Of a stretch of DNA of 64,000 nt, positions 34,715 to 43,219 are shown piece after piece. Source of the stretch: Hyphomicrobiales bacterium (GTDB taxonomy: Bacteria > Pseudomonadota > Alphaproteobacteria > Rhizobiales > Rhizobiaceae). The position numbers and the translations under genes were made by a program. The notes below the pieces were generated by a model, which searched no databases, was not told the origin of the DNA, and worked only from the letters and a program-made list of their open reading frames with translations. The DNA is taken from positions 310,001-374,000 of the forward strand of contig UBPA01000003.1 of assembly GCA_900467185.1 (NCBI GenBank), written 5' to 3'. Position 1 is the first letter of the stretch. Every line of letters starts with the position of its first letter.

Positions 34715-35113
34715 CTAACGCGGAAGGCTCACCAGTAAACGAAACCGGCGCTGCAATTGAGGGGTCAATTCGGGAATGTTTCCAGAGTAGCGTTCCCGGA
34801 GAAAGTTGATCCACTCTTGCTCTACTGCTGAGGCAGAGCCATCTGCAAATACATCTTCCAGCATTTTAACAAAGTCCGTGTCGAACCAACTGTTGAGGAC
34901 GAGCAAAAAGAGCCGCCGCCTTTCACAACCCAACGCCTCAGACAAAGCATTCACCTTATCCAGCGGAACCTTTCGATCACCGCGGCAAATACCATCGACC
35001 ACCTCGGTGTTCTGAAAGCCGAGGAGGAGAGTGATCTCCTCCACCTTGTAATCACACTTCTCGATGTGCTCCCGGACGAAGCTGGCCACTTCCAAATTCC
35101 GATTCAAACTCAT
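34715..35113 (-). CDS. XRE-like helix-turn-helix regulator
   Basis: Protein of 132 residues. The N-terminal ~65 residues look like a Cro/CI-type HTH: VASFVREHIEKCDYKVEEIT, LLLGFQNTEVVDGICRGDRK, VPLDKVNALSEALGCER. The C-terminal part is helical with no known domain. It is transcribed away from a second XRE-like gene across a very AT-rich 195-base gap, the arrangement of a lysis/lysogeny-type switch. ATG at 35113 is followed closely by the HTH. Confidence 0.65.
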   Translation of the reverse strand: MSLNRNLEVASFVREHIEKCDYKVEEITLLLGFQNTEVVDGICRGDRKVPLDKVNALSEALGCERRRLFLLVLNSWFDTDFVKMLEDVFADGSASAVEQEWINFLRERYSGNIPELTPQLQRRFRLLVSLPR

Positions 35114-35308
35114 AACATTCCTCCATAACGATTGTATATCAATTATTATAGCAGAATTACATTGGCTAACTTATGGATATAATTATCATTTATCTTTATA
35201 TGTCAGTAAGCAATTACTTATGTCATTTTATATTTATTCTTATTGTGGATTTACAATATTTATATTAACTTGCAAACATTAACTCATTCTATTACTTGAG
35301 GTGATGCG
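35114..35308. promoter_or_regulatory. AT-rich divergent promoter region of the two XRE-like genes
   Basis: These 195 bases are strikingly AT-rich against a GC-rich genome, with runs such as TAACTTATGGATATAATTATC. They separate two divergent regulator genes and must carry both promoters. Such islands of AT are typical targets of H-NS-like silencers (MucR/Ros-type proteins in rhizobia), which is an inference. Confidence 0.6.
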
Positions 35309-35689
35309 ATGGCCCCTTATCGAAATCCACACGCCTCGTTGCGTGTCGGCCAGATCTTAGAGGCCCACCTAGCCAAATCGGAGGTATCGCATAGCGATCT
35401 CGCTCAACGACTGAGGGTGTCAAACACTAAGATCATCTACTTCGTCACAGGCAGACACTACTTTCCGCTGGAATTTGCGAAACCTACGGCAAAAGCACTT
35501 GGCATTGACTGGGGCGAGCTCACCTACTCCATTCTACTTCAGTTTTTTCCCAAGCCGGACGTAGATGCCGTTTGGGAGGCTATTGCGGCACATCCGTTTC
35601 AACATCAGGAAACGATTGAAAGCAGCGAAAACGATGGAAGGCAAGAAAAACAACACAAGAAGAGGAAGAAGCGAAGGAAATCTCGCTAG
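35309..35689 (+). CDS. XRE-like helix-turn-helix protein with basic tail
   Basis: Protein of 126 residues. The HTH is LRVGQILEAHLAKSEVSHSD, LAQRLRVSNTKIIYFVTGRH, FPLEFAKPTAKALGIDWGEL. The C-terminus is very basic (KQHKKRKKRRKSR), suggesting non-specific DNA contact. ATG 35309 has a GAGGTG site. It reads towards the integrase end of the island and faces the gene at 34715-35113, so one may repress the other or control integrase and excision. Confidence 0.65.
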   Translation: MAPYRNPHASLRVGQILEAHLAKSEVSHSDLAQRLRVSNTKIIYFVTGRHYFPLEFAKPTAKALGIDWGELTYSILLQFFPKPDVDAVWEAIAAHPFQHQETIESSENDGRQEKQHKKRKKRRKSR

Positions 35690-35730
35690 CACCGCAGCGG
35701 GGAAATCACAGGACAAGGCCTTCAATTTCC

Positions 35731-36120
35731 ATGACACAGACGAAAGATGAAACTCAGGCCTTAGCTACCTCGCAGGCTGACATCGATACATGGCGCATAC
35801 TCAAGAAGGCGCTGAGAACGGGTCTTTCAGACCGCGGCTTCAAAATCGACGCCGAACAAGCATCTCTCATCACGCGCTTTATGTTGGAGCAGATCGAGAC
35901 AAGCGGGTTACGCATCGTCCCGGTGAAGCCCACCACTGAGATGCAGCAGGCCATCAAGCACGCTCTCGATCCAGGGAAGCGAATGTCGGTCGCATGGGTC
36001 AGACCTCGCACGAAACAACGATGGCGCTATCAAGCCGCGATTGATGCGGCTCCTAATTGGCGTCTAGGTTACGAGCTTGACCGCGATGCGGACGATGGAC
36101 AGCCAAAGCAGTGCGATTAA
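35731..36120 (+). CDS. Hypothetical protein convergent with the integrase
   Basis: Soluble protein of 129 residues, not recognised. It has helical segments (LKKALRTGLSDRGFKIDAEQ, ITRFMLEQIETSG) and ends with an acidic tail (DRDADDGQ). It follows the XRE-like gene by 41 bases and is probably co-transcribed. Its stop codon overlaps that of the integrase on the other strand by 4 bases. Position beside int suggests an excision or regulatory factor, without motif support. Confidence 0.5.
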   Translation: MTQTKDETQALATSQADIDTWRILKKALRTGLSDRGFKIDAEQASLITRFMLEQIETSGLRIVPVKPTTEMQQAIKHALDPGKRMSVAWVRPRTKQRWRYQAAIDAAPNWRLGYELDRDADDGQPKQCD

Positions 36121-37931
36121 GCCGCCTCCCCTGCTCCATCTGCTGCCTTCAGATGATCGATCATTATGCCGGGATAGGAGATAGCGTGGACCAGCTCCAC
36201 CCGCTGCTCAAGCATTCCCTGCGGCAGCGTGCCGTAGCGTTGTGTCATCGTGCCGGGCGTGTGCCCTAGAATGAAGCCGAACTGATCATCAAGAAAGCCG
36301 GCACGACGTAGCGCGTCGGCCGCACCGTGCCTGAAGCTATAAAGGGAGAGACCGCGACCTTCCTTCAGCCCGATCTTCGTCAAATAGCGCGGGAAGTCTC
36401 GGCTAAAGTCGGCGATCATCTGTCCGCGTTCATTGCGCTCGGCGAGCGGAAAGAGGCGCTTCTGGCCGCGCTCCCTTAGGTCGGCATGGTAGTCGAGCAA
36501 GCCGAGTTTCACCAGCTCGGGATGAAGCGGGACGACACGCATAGAGCCATCTGTCTTCACGCTCTTATCTCCCTCCCCCTCGGTGGTGATGTGCATGATC
36601 CAATGACCGCGATCCTCCCGCACGTCATCGAGACCCAGTTGTGCAATCTCTGCCGGGCGAGCGCCGGAATAGAGCATTATGAGCGGAACCCAATAACGAT
36701 GGTCGCGAATCTGCACGTTGCCCGGCTTGCTCCAAAAGCGCGGCGCCTCGTCGCTCTGGCACCCGACAAAGAAGGGCGACTTGAACAGTGCGTTCATTTC
36801 TTCAACCGTGAACGGCTTGGTGGTTTTGTCCTTCGACTTCCTCAAGAACATATCGGCGGCAGGGTTTACCGGGAGGTAGCCGTGGTTCGTTAGCCAAGTG
36901 CAGAAGGCGCTGAACCCGGATAGGTAGCGGTTGACGGTCGCCGTGCTGATGGTTGGCTTCTTGGCAGTCTCGTTGTGCTTGACGATCTGCGCAAGCTTCA
37001 TACCGTCGAACACCTTTGTCTCGCTCGCCTTCACCGGATATTGCAGCAAGAGCGCCTTCCACTCGCGGACGGCCTTTTTATCGATCTGATGCACCGGGCA
37101 TGTGCTCCCGACGTATTCAACGAACAGGCCCACGTCCCGGCGTGCTTGTGCCAGCGTGTCCGACTTAATCTGGTTCGGGTTCTCGCGGGCATATCTCTCG
37201 AAAAGCTCCATGATAGTTTCGCCCGGCGCTGCAGCTTCGCGAGCTCTACCGCTTGCCGGCTTGACGATCGGATCTTTCGGAGCCCCCGAGAAGTCTCCTG
37301 TGTCACGCTCCAGGGTGCGCTGCAGCCCCTCTATCTCCGCCCGTGTCATCAAGCTGCAGAGCTCGCGGTATTCATCGGATCCCGCGTCGACAAGCAGCCG
37401 ATGCTGGGCAACAAACTTCTTCACGGCAGGTTCGATCAACTTCGCATCCCCGGCTGTGAGCGCGCTCTTCAGCGCCTTGAGCCGCCGCGCACGAAGGTTT
37501 GTGTCATCGGTGCGTGCGCGAAGCATGAGTTCATAGCCGGTGTAGGCGTTAATCATGCCTAAGAAATTCTCGGACGTGATCTCCCCCATATCGATCTGGC
37601 GATAGATCTGGTCTAGCTCAGCGTCCATCTGCTGCGGCGTGGGCATAGACCGCTGCTTGCGATCGTAATCGTCTATCGTAGCCTCGTAGTGCTGCCAGAC
37701 GGCGATCGCCCTGTCGTCCGAGGTTATTTCCCGGCGCGCACGAACCTCTTCGAATTCGGCGCGCCAACCTTCTATTACAGGCCAGAGGCGCTTTTTCGCT
37801 TCGTTTTCATCCTTGGAGCGCAGCGACTTTTTGCGCGTGGTGGTGCCGTAATGGCCGACGAGATCGTGCGGGACGTCCAGCCTCGCATAGTAGGTAGCGT
37901 TTCGCCGTTCGAGATATGTAACTCTTGCCAA
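36117..37931 (-). CDS. int: Tyrosine site-specific integrase of the island
   Basis: Long phage-type integrase of 604 residues. The first ~60 residues contact arm sites (TYLERRNATYYARLDVP); a large helical insert follows; the core-binding domain is about 240-360; the catalytic domain contains Arg425 (YSGARPAEIAQL), Arg534 (LYSFRHG), His557 (LGHTPGT) and nucleophile Tyr566 (TQRYG). The usual HxxR histidine is replaced by Tyr531, as seen in other long integrases. Its start lies 116 bases from attR, so it is the enzyme that recombined into tRNA-Gln. No frameshift, so excision should be possible. Confidence 0.93.
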   Translation of the reverse strand: MARVTYLERRNATYYARLDVPHDLVGHYGTTTRKKSLRSKDENEAKKRLWPVIEGWRAEFEEVRARREITSDDRAIAVWQHYEATIDDYDRKQRSMPTPQQMDAELDQIYRQIDMGEITSENFLGMINAYTGYELMLRARTDDTNLRARRLKALKSALTAGDAKLIEPAVKKFVAQHRLLVDAGSDEYRELCSLMTRAEIEGLQRTLERDTGDFSGAPKDPIVKPASGRAREAAAPGETIMELFERYARENPNQIKSDTLAQARRDVGLFVEYVGSTCPVHQIDKKAVREWKALLLQYPVKASETKVFDGMKLAQIVKHNETAKKPTISTATVNRYLSGFSAFCTWLTNHGYLPVNPAADMFLRKSKDKTTKPFTVEEMNALFKSPFFVGCQSDEAPRFWSKPGNVQIRDHRYWVPLIMLYSGARPAEIAQLGLDDVREDRGHWIMHITTEGEGDKSVKTDGSMRVVPLHPELVKLGLLDYHADLRERGQKRLFPLAERNERGQMIADFSRDFPRYLTKIGLKEGRGLSLYSFRHGAADALRRAGFLDDQFGFILGHTPGTMTQRYGTLPQGMLEQRVELVHAISYPGIMIDHLKAADGAGEAA

Positions 37932-38047
37932 AATTGCCCAGCCGTAGCACTATTCCGGAACACCCAACCGGAACAGTCCTAGAAAATAAGCTGATTGTTT
38001 GCAATAGGTTGTTTCGAAACATGGGCTTACTGAAAGTTGGATTACTT

Positions 38048-38065
38048 TCCAGGTTCCCCAGCCAA
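38048..38065 (+). repeat. attR: copy of the tRNA-Gln 3' core
   Basis: TCCAGGTTCCCCAGCCAA, identical to 7725-7742, between the integrase start and the first chromosomal gene. It defines the right boundary of the island. Confidence 0.9.
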
Positions 38066-38177
38066 AAAATCATTTCATCTTTGGTTATGATGCTTAGGCA
38101 CCGAACTTCGTTCGCCATCCACGGCGACCTGATGCCCTATGCTTCCCCCGATGGCACAAAGCAGTCGCTCCTCTCCC

Positions 38178-38202
38178 GGAACATTGGCGTGCAGCCGGCG
38201 TT
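38178..38202 (+). promoter_or_regulatory. EcfG-type promoter
   Basis: GGAAC (38178-38182), 16 bases, CGTT (38199-38202): an exact match to the general-stress sigma factor consensus of alphaproteobacteria, 28 bases before the start of the next gene. Confidence 0.8.
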
Positions 38203-38230
38203 TTCTGGCGTGATAACAAGGAGAACCGAT

Positions 38231-38488
38231 ATGGCCGACAAAGATGTGGGTGGGAAGCCGGGGCGTAGTGAGGGCAATCTCGATATTCAGGATGAGGATG
38301 TGACACCGATCGAGAGTGAGGCGGCGTTAAAGGGAGATGATGGGGACGATGTCGAAGGCGATGATATGATGTCGGCGGCGGCGCGTCGGGAGGCGGCCCG
38401 GCTGAAGGGCGATGTGTTCCTCGTGCGTTCGGATCTCGAAGATGCGGACCAGCGGGAAGCAACGCCCGGCGTGCGCGAGCAGGACTGA
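38231..38488 (+). CDS. Small acidic stress-regulated hypothetical protein
   Basis: Hydrophilic protein of 85 residues rich in Asp/Glu (ESEAALKGDDGDDVEGDDMM), with no membrane segment or known domain. ATG 38231 has AAGGAG upstream. The exact EcfG promoter before it and the hairpin terminator at 38523 make it a single-gene member of the general stress regulon. It is the first chromosomal gene to the right of the island. Confidence 0.65.
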   Translation: MADKDVGGKPGRSEGNLDIQDEDVTPIESEAALKGDDGDDVEGDDMMSAAARREAARLKGDVFLVRSDLEDADQREATPGVREQD

Positions 38489-38522
38489 CGTTCCCTCGAA
38501 CATGATCTCTGGTCTCTGGCGT

Positions 38523-38554
38523 GAGCGGCGAAACGGTTTTTGCCGCTCTTTTTT
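38523..38554 (+). terminator. Rho-independent terminator
   Basis: GAGCGGC/GCCGCTC 7-bp stem, 12-base loop, then six T, 34 bases after the stop of the gene at 38231. Confidence 0.75.
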
Positions 38555-38593
38555 GTGGGCGCTTCGTGCGTGGAGCGCCTCAGGCGGCCGTCA

Positions 38594-38618
38594 GGAACTT
38601 AAGGCGTGACGGTGCGTT
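38594..38618 (+). promoter_or_regulatory. EcfG-type promoter
   Basis: GGAAC (38594-38598), 16 bases, CGTT (38615-38618), an exact consensus match 48 bases before the start of the membrane protein gene at 38667. Confidence 0.8.
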
Positions 38619-38666
38619 TTCTTCCCATGTGCCGGTCTCCGGCGAAACCAGAAGGAGGAAGCCACC

Positions 38667-39182
38667 ATGAACCAGCGTTTCGATCCGAACGAAAAGCGCC
38701 CTGCAAATCCGACGTCCTGGCCTGCCGATGATGCGGCGAGAGCCGACGAGGCCCTTCGCACCGATACGGCGACGATGCGGCCGACGACCGGGATCGACCC
38801 GGTGACGGCGGCACCGCTGGGCGACCCGCTGTCGCAGCGCCCGCTCGATCCGGCGGCACCCGCCGCGCGGGCACGCCGCAGCAACTGGCCGGTCCTGATC
38901 ATCCTTCTCGCGGGCCTCGTGCTGGCGCTGCTGGTCTGGCTGCCGGCAGAAATGTCGAACGACGCGTCCGACACCGCGACGCAGCCTGCACCCGCCAGCC
39001 AGACGGCAACGCCGCCGGCAGCCGAAGCACCGGCAGCCACGACACCGCCGGCTGCAACGGCTCCCGCTGACACGGCGCCTGCCGCTCCGGCCACGGCGCC
39101 TGCCACTCCGGCAACGCCGCCGGCTGCGTCCGACACGGCACCGGCAACCGGCACTGCTCCGGCCACCGGCACGGCTCCGTAA
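38667..39182 (+). CDS. Single-pass membrane protein with Ala/Pro/Thr-rich periplasmic tail
   Basis: Protein of 171 residues. An acidic/polar cytoplasmic N-terminus (~70 residues) leads to one transmembrane helix (WPVLIILLAGLVLALLVWLP), then a low-complexity tail of repeated AP, TAP and PATG units. It has no enzyme motif. An EcfG promoter precedes it and a strong terminator follows at 39223, so it is a monocistronic stress gene, probably acting at the cell envelope. Confidence 0.7.
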   Translation: MNQRFDPNEKRPANPTSWPADDAARADEALRTDTATMRPTTGIDPVTAAPLGDPLSQRPLDPAAPAARARRSNWPVLIILLAGLVLALLVWLPAEMSNDASDTATQPAPASQTATPPAAEAPAATTPPAATAPADTAPAAPATAPATPATPPAASDTAPATGTAPATGTAP

Positions 39183-39222
39183 CGCTGGCGCCAAGCGCTG
39201 AAACTGCGTAAAAAAACGAGAA

Positions 39223-39250
39223 AGCGAGGCCGGAAGGTCTCGCTTTTTTC
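39223..39250 (+). terminator. Rho-independent terminator
   Basis: AAGCGAGGCC-GGAA-GGTCTCGCTT, a 10-bp stem with one G-U pair, followed by a run of T; it closes the gene ending at 39182. Confidence 0.85.
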
Positions 39251-39508
39251 GTGGCATGCTTTCAACGCGGCAAAAGCTTTGCAGGCAATCGGCTGGGAAC
39301 CCAATCATGCTCCCCCTCGCGAGCCAAGAGGTAGATGGCTGCGCACTTCAGTCGTGGCTGACATTCGCTCCGTCGGTGCGAGATGCGGAGCGAGAGCAAG
39401 ACCATGACCCGGTCAGGCATTCCGGCCGGACATAATCTGCCGGTTGGCCGAACCAAAGCGGCGTTCAGCGGTTTACCTATCTGAAACGACCAGATCGAGG
39501 ATCAGACG
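39251..39508. other. Intergenic region before the BON-domain gene
   Basis: Part of a 326-base gap (39183-39508). No gene. A degenerate EcfG-like pattern (CGAAC-N16-GGTT) occurs near 39448, too weak to list as a promoter. Confidence 0.35.
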
Positions 39509-39994
39509 ATGATCGAGAAGACCACACGCCGCGAAGAAGACTATCGTGATTACGAGGATCGGGACCTGAAGGACGGCTGGCCCTATGCCGACGACGTCTC
39601 CGGTTCGCCGACCGATGTCGCCAACCGCTCCTATGGCGAGACGGCGGAAGGATTCGACGAATCAGGCAATCCCGGTTTCGAGACGTCGGACGAAACGGTT
39701 CGGATCGGCCATGGTGGCCCGGATATCCTGCGCGATGACCCGGAAGCCGACACCGACGACGACGGGATGGAGGAGGCTCTGTCCAATGCGCTCGAAGAGC
39801 ACGAGATCGACACCTCCGCCGTCGAGATCAAGGTTCTGCGCGGCGTCGCCGAATTGACCGGCGAGGTCGAGACGGCAGAGGATCGCCGCGCGGTCGAGGC
39901 GCTGGCCTATCGCATCCCCGGCATTTCCAAGGTGCGCAACGATCTGACGACGATTGCGGTCGATGCCGCCTTGCCGAGCGGGCTGGACGGCTAA
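39509..39994 (+). CDS. BON-domain protein
   Basis: Protein of 161 residues. The N-terminal ~85 residues are polar and acidic (RREEDYRDYEDRDLKDGW). The C-terminal BON domain spans about 85-150: [55 protein letters not shown] domains bind membranes or phospholipid and are typical of stress-induced envelope proteins. It has no signal peptide, so it is probably cytoplasmic and membrane-associated. Confidence 0.82.
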   Translation: MIEKTTRREEDYRDYEDRDLKDGWPYADDVSGSPTDVANRSYGETAEGFDESGNPGFETSDETVRIGHGGPDILRDDPEADTDDDGMEEALSNALEEHEIDTSAVEIKVLRGVAELTGEVETAEDRRAVEALAYRIPGISKVRNDLTTIAVDAALPSGLDG

Positions 39995-40128
39995 TACAGG
40001 GTATCGACGCTCGGTTTCCCGAGACGATAACCTTTTGCAACCCTCTTTGCAGTATGCTGACTGCGCGGTCCCTTGGGCCGCGCAGTTTTGCATGTGCGCA
40101 CCTTGCATGTGAGGGTCAGGGAGGGGTA

Positions 40129-40968
40129 ATGGAGACCGAGAACACGGCGCGCGGCGCGCCGTTTCAGACGACAGCCTTCGTGACCGGGCTCGGGCGCGGC
40201 ATCGCCGGGGCGCTTCTCTTTGCCCTGCCCATGCAGATGACGATGGAAATGTGGGATCTGGGCTTTGCCATGGATCGCTTCCGGCTCGCTCTGCTTCTCG
40301 TCATCACCGTTCCCCTGCTCGTGGGCATCGCCCATCGCATCGGGTTCGAAAAGACGTTCTCCTGGCGCGAGGATGTTCGCGATGCCATGATCGCCTATGC
40401 AATCGGCATTCTCGCCAGCGCGATGATCCTCACTCTGTTCAAGCTGCTGACGCCAGAGACATCACAGCAGGATTTTCTCGGCAAGATCGCGTTGCAGGCC
40501 GTTCCGGCCGGCATCGGCGCGCTTCTCGGCCGCAGCCAGCTGGGCGCGGATCCCGACGATGCGGAGGACGCGCCAGACAGCGGCTATGGCGCAGAGCTTT
40601 TCATGATGGCGGTGGGTGCTCTTTTTCTCAACCTCAACATGGCGCCGACGGAGGAAATGATCCTGATCTCCTATAAGATGACGCCATGGCACGCGCTGGC
40701 GACCATCGGCCTATCGATCCTCGTCATGCACGCCTTCGTCTACACCGTATCGTTCAAGGGCGGACATGCGCTGGAGGATACGCCGGGGTGGCACGCGCTG
40801 ATCCGGTTCACGCTGCCGGGCTACGTCATCGCGCTTCTGGTCAGCGTCTACTGCCTGTGGAGTTTCGGCAGGCTCGACGGCACCGGCTCCATGCCGACCT
40901 TGATGTCCACCATCGTGCTCGGTTTTCCCGGCGCGATCGGCGCGGCCGCCGCGCGGCTGATCCTGTGA
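40129..40968 (+). CDS. TIGR02587-family integral membrane protein
   Basis: Protein of 279 residues with about seven hydrophobic helices (GIAGALLFALPMQMTMEMW, LALLLVITVPLLVGIAH, AIGILASAMILTLFKLL, FMMAVGALFLNLNMAPTEEM, LPGYVIALLVSVYCLW). The composition and NMAPTEEMILIS segment fit TIGR02587, a membrane family of unknown function nearly always followed by a TIGR02588 gene, as here, 7 bases downstream. ATG 40129 (METENTARG) was chosen because upstream in-frame sequence is non-coding in character. Confidence 0.82.
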   Translation: METENTARGAPFQTTAFVTGLGRGIAGALLFALPMQMTMEMWDLGFAMDRFRLALLLVITVPLLVGIAHRIGFEKTFSWREDVRDAMIAYAIGILASAMILTLFKLLTPETSQQDFLGKIALQAVPAGIGALLGRSQLGADPDDAEDAPDSGYGAELFMMAVGALFLNLNMAPTEEMILISYKMTPWHALATIGLSILVMHAFVYTVSFKGGHALEDTPGWHALIRFTLPGYVIALLVSVYCLWSFGRLDGTGSMPTLMSTIVLGFPGAIGAAAARLIL

Positions 40969-40975
40969 GGTTTTC

Positions 40976-41383
40976 ATGGCACGTTCCCGCCGCAAGATCG
41001 TCCGCCGCCATCCGCACTGGATCGAGTGGACCACGGGTCTTCTCTCCACCGCGCTCGTAATCACCATGACCGGCATGATCGTCTATCACGGCGTGACGGC
41101 CGAGGATGCCGCTCCGGACCTCAGCGTCACCGTCACGGCGCAGCGGCAGACCATTCAGGGCTTCGCGTTGTCCTTCGTCGTCTCCAATGCCGGGAAGAAG
41201 ACGGCGGCCGGCGTCCCGGTGACGGGGCGGCTGCTGGACGGCGAACGGCAGGCGGTGGAAACGCGGGAGGTAACGATCGATTACGTGCCCGCCCAGTCTC
41301 AGGTAGAAGGCGCCCTCTTGTTTTCCGGCGACCCCCGCAGCTATCGGGTCGAACTTCGTGCCTCCGGCTACAGCGATCCCTGA
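40976..41383 (+). CDS. TIGR02588-family single-pass membrane protein
   Basis: Protein of 135 residues. A basic N-terminus (ARSRRKIVRRH) precedes one transmembrane helix (WTTGLLSTALVITMTGMIVY), and the rest is a periplasmic beta-sandwich-like domain (SVTVTAQRQTIQGFALSFVV, GRLLDGERQAVETREVT). It is the usual partner of TIGR02587 and shares its operon. Function is unknown; a two-protein membrane complex is likely. Confidence 0.82.
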   Translation: MARSRRKIVRRHPHWIEWTTGLLSTALVITMTGMIVYHGVTAEDAAPDLSVTVTAQRQTIQGFALSFVVSNAGKKTAAGVPVTGRLLDGERQAVETREVTIDYVPAQSQVEGALLFSGDPRSYRVELRASGYSDP

Positions 41384-41407
41384 CACACCGCTTCTTTGCT
41401 TTCGCCT

Positions 41408-41608
41408 TTAGTGGACACGGTCGGCCATGGCCTTTCGGGTTGCGGCGATGTGCGCGGTCACGGCCTCACGCGCCGTGGCGGGATCGGCATAGACTTCACC
41501 ATCGAGCGGCCAGACATGGAACTTGACGGCCATGAAGCGTAGGCCGCGTGCGTGCGGCATCAGAGCGCCGACGGCTTCGCCGGCAATCTCAACGATCTGT
41601 TTCTGCAT
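41408..41608 (-). CDS. Small conserved hypothetical protein
   Basis: Protein of 66 residues: MQKQIVEIAGEAVGALMPHA, KFHVWPLDGEVYADPATARE, ending KAMADRVH. It has no signal peptide or membrane helix. Codon composition and balanced amino acids favour a real gene. It lies between the convergent TIGR02588 gene and the upstream end of nothing recognisable; I cannot assign a family. Confidence 0.5.
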   Translation of the reverse strand: MQKQIVEIAGEAVGALMPHARGLRFMAVKFHVWPLDGEVYADPATAREAVTAHIAATRKAMADRVH

Positions 41609-41781
41609 GTTTTTCTCCCGCCGCCGTGCCCCGGCAGCCCGTCTCGTCGCAGCAACGACGGTCTGTCGTGTGCTGCGACGGGAGAACGGCAGGCGAGGCC
41701 TATCGTTCCCCGGCCGACATCAAACAAACTTGTCCGCAGCGCGAGCTTCGTTTGATGGCAGGCCGAACCGGCAGTCGCGTC

Positions 41782-43038
41782 TCAGGCGACGAAACGTTCC
41801 GGACGATAGGGGCCAAGATCGACGATGGTCGTGCGTTCGCCGGTCATCTTTTCGGCCAGTGCACGGCCGGTGACGGGGCCGAGGGTCATGCCGTGATGGG
41901 CATGGCCGAAGGCGAACCACAGGCCTTCGTGCCGCGGCGCCTTGCCGATGATGGGCATCATGTCCGGGGTGCAGGGCCGCGCGCCCATCCACGGCTCCTC
42001 GTCCCGGCGCTCGGCCAGCGGGAAGAAGTCGCGGGCGACGCGCTCGGCGCGGGCGAGCTGCACGGGCGTCTTCGGCGCATCGCGGGTAGCAAACTCGGCG
42101 CCGGTCGTGAGCCGGATTCCGCGCAGCATCGGCGCGAGGAAATAGCCCTTCTCGGCGTCGAGCACCCAGTTGTTGAGCTGCTCGCCCGCCTGCGTGCCGT
42201 AATGCATGTGGTAGCCGCGCTTGACCGCGAGCGGGAAGCGATAGCCGAGCTTGCGGGTGACGGTGTCCGCCCAGGGACCCAGCGCCACGACGACCTCCGC
42301 CGCCTCGATCGGGCCGTCCGGCGAGGCGATGCGCCATCCGGGACCCTCCAGAACATGCTCGAGCGTTGCCGCATCGCCCGCAACCAGACGCCCCCCGAGG
42401 GATTGGAAATAGGCGAGATAGGCCTTGTTCAGGCTGTGAGGATCGCGGATCGACCAGGGATCGGTCCAGCGCAGGCCGCCGGCTAGGTCGATGCGGATCG
42501 AGGGCTCCAGCGCCTTGACGTCGCTTGGCGACAGCTTCTGATGATTGACGCCGAAGCCTGCCGACAGACGCTCGGCCTCCTTATAGGCAGCATCCCGCGC
42601 CGCATCCGTGCGAAAGACCTTCATCCAGCCATCGCGCTGGATGAGGTTGTCGGCACCGGATGCCTTGATGAGATCATCATGTTCGGTGATCGAGTTCTCG
42701 ATCAGCGGGGCATAGAGCCTTGCGATGTGCTGGTGCTGGGTAAAGCCCGAATTCCACCAGTAGCGCACCAGAAACGGCACGAGGCCCGGCAGGGCCTTGA
42801 GGTGGTAGTGGGCGTCGATCGTGTTGTTGAGGGCGTAACGGAACAGCGCGCCGAAATCATGCGGGAAGCCGTAGGGCACGACGCCTTCCCGCTGGATGAG
42901 GCCGGCATTGCCGAAGGAGGTCTCCTCCCCGGCCCCGCGGCGATCGACGAGCAGAACCGACTTTCCGCGCCGTGCGAGATGGATCGCCGTGGACAGGCCG
43001 ACAATCCCCGCACCCAGAACCGCCACATCCGTCTTCAT
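41782..43038 (-). CDS. dadA: FAD-dependent D-amino acid dehydrogenase (DadA-like)
   Basis: Membrane-associated flavoenzyme of 418 residues that oxidises D-amino acids to 2-oxo acids, passing electrons to the respiratory chain. The N-terminal dinucleotide motif is VAVLGAGIVGLSTAIHLARRG with E/D-like SVLLVDRRGAGEETS. Further DAO-family features are AEVVVALGPWADTVTRKLGY, PLAVKRGYHMHYG and the C-terminal WMGARPCTPDMMPIIG, FGHAHHGMTLGPVTGRALAE. ATG 43038 begins at the first strand; an in-frame TTG lies 9 bases earlier. No racemase gene is adjacent, and the exact amino acid or imino acid substrate is open. Confidence 0.85.
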   Translation of the reverse strand: MKTDVAVLGAGIVGLSTAIHLARRGKSVLLVDRRGAGEETSFGNAGLIQREGVVPYGFPHDFGALFRYALNNTIDAHYHLKALPGLVPFLVRYWWNSGFTQHQHIARLYAPLIENSITEHDDLIKASGADNLIQRDGWMKVFRTDAARDAAYKEAERLSAGFGVNHQKLSPSDVKALEPSIRIDLAGGLRWTDPWSIRDPHSLNKAYLAYFQSLGGRLVAGDAATLEHVLEGPGWRIASPDGPIEAAEVVVALGPWADTVTRKLGYRFPLAVKRGYHMHYGTQAGEQLNNWVLDAEKGYFLAPMLRGIRLTTGAEFATRDAPKTPVQLARAERVARDFFPLAERRDEEPWMGARPCTPDMMPIIGKAPRHEGLWFAFGHAHHGMTLGPVTGRALAEKMTGERTTIVDLGPYRPERFVA

Positions 43039-43157
43039 CCTGGTCAACTCCCTATTCGCGGCGCGCGTCGCGTCTTTGTGCCTATGTCAGCATTTTCCGG
43101 AGGTTCTGCAACAGGTCAGATCGTGAATCCCCCGTTCGGCGACCCTCCCCGCACAAC

Positions 43158-43186
43158 GAAAAAGGGAGCGGCGAACCGCTCCCTTC
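43158..43186 (-). terminator. Rho-independent terminator of the DUF1328 gene
   Basis: GGGAGCGG-CGAA-CCGCTCCC (43164-43183), an 8-bp stem with a tetraloop; on the reverse strand it is followed by TTTTT. It lies 34 bases after the DUF1328 stop. Confidence 0.8.
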
Positions 43187-43219
43187 TCAAGATCATTCAT
43201 GAGCTCGTTTCATCAAAGC

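Larger units (their letters stand above)
7725..38065. mobile_element. Genomic island integrated in tRNA-Gln (~30.3 kb)
   Basis: Bounded by an 18-bp perfect direct repeat: the tRNA-Gln 3' end at 7725-7742 and a copy at 38048-38065. A tyrosine integrase (36117-37931) sits next to the right repeat and reads inward. Gene content between the repeats differs sharply from both flanks: recombinases, an IS3-type element, restriction nucleases, a type III R-M cassette, XRE regulators and pseudogenes, with locally much lower GC (for example 35114-35308). I see no conjugation or phage structural genes, so it is probably a mobilisable or satellite-type integrative element. The integrase lies at the end away from the intact tRNA, whereas most tRNA-targeting islands place it beside the tRNA. 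Confidence 0.9.

Noticed and set aside
7725-38065. Prophage
   Set aside because: No terminase, portal, capsid, tail or lysis gene is visible; only integrase and regulators resemble phage genes.
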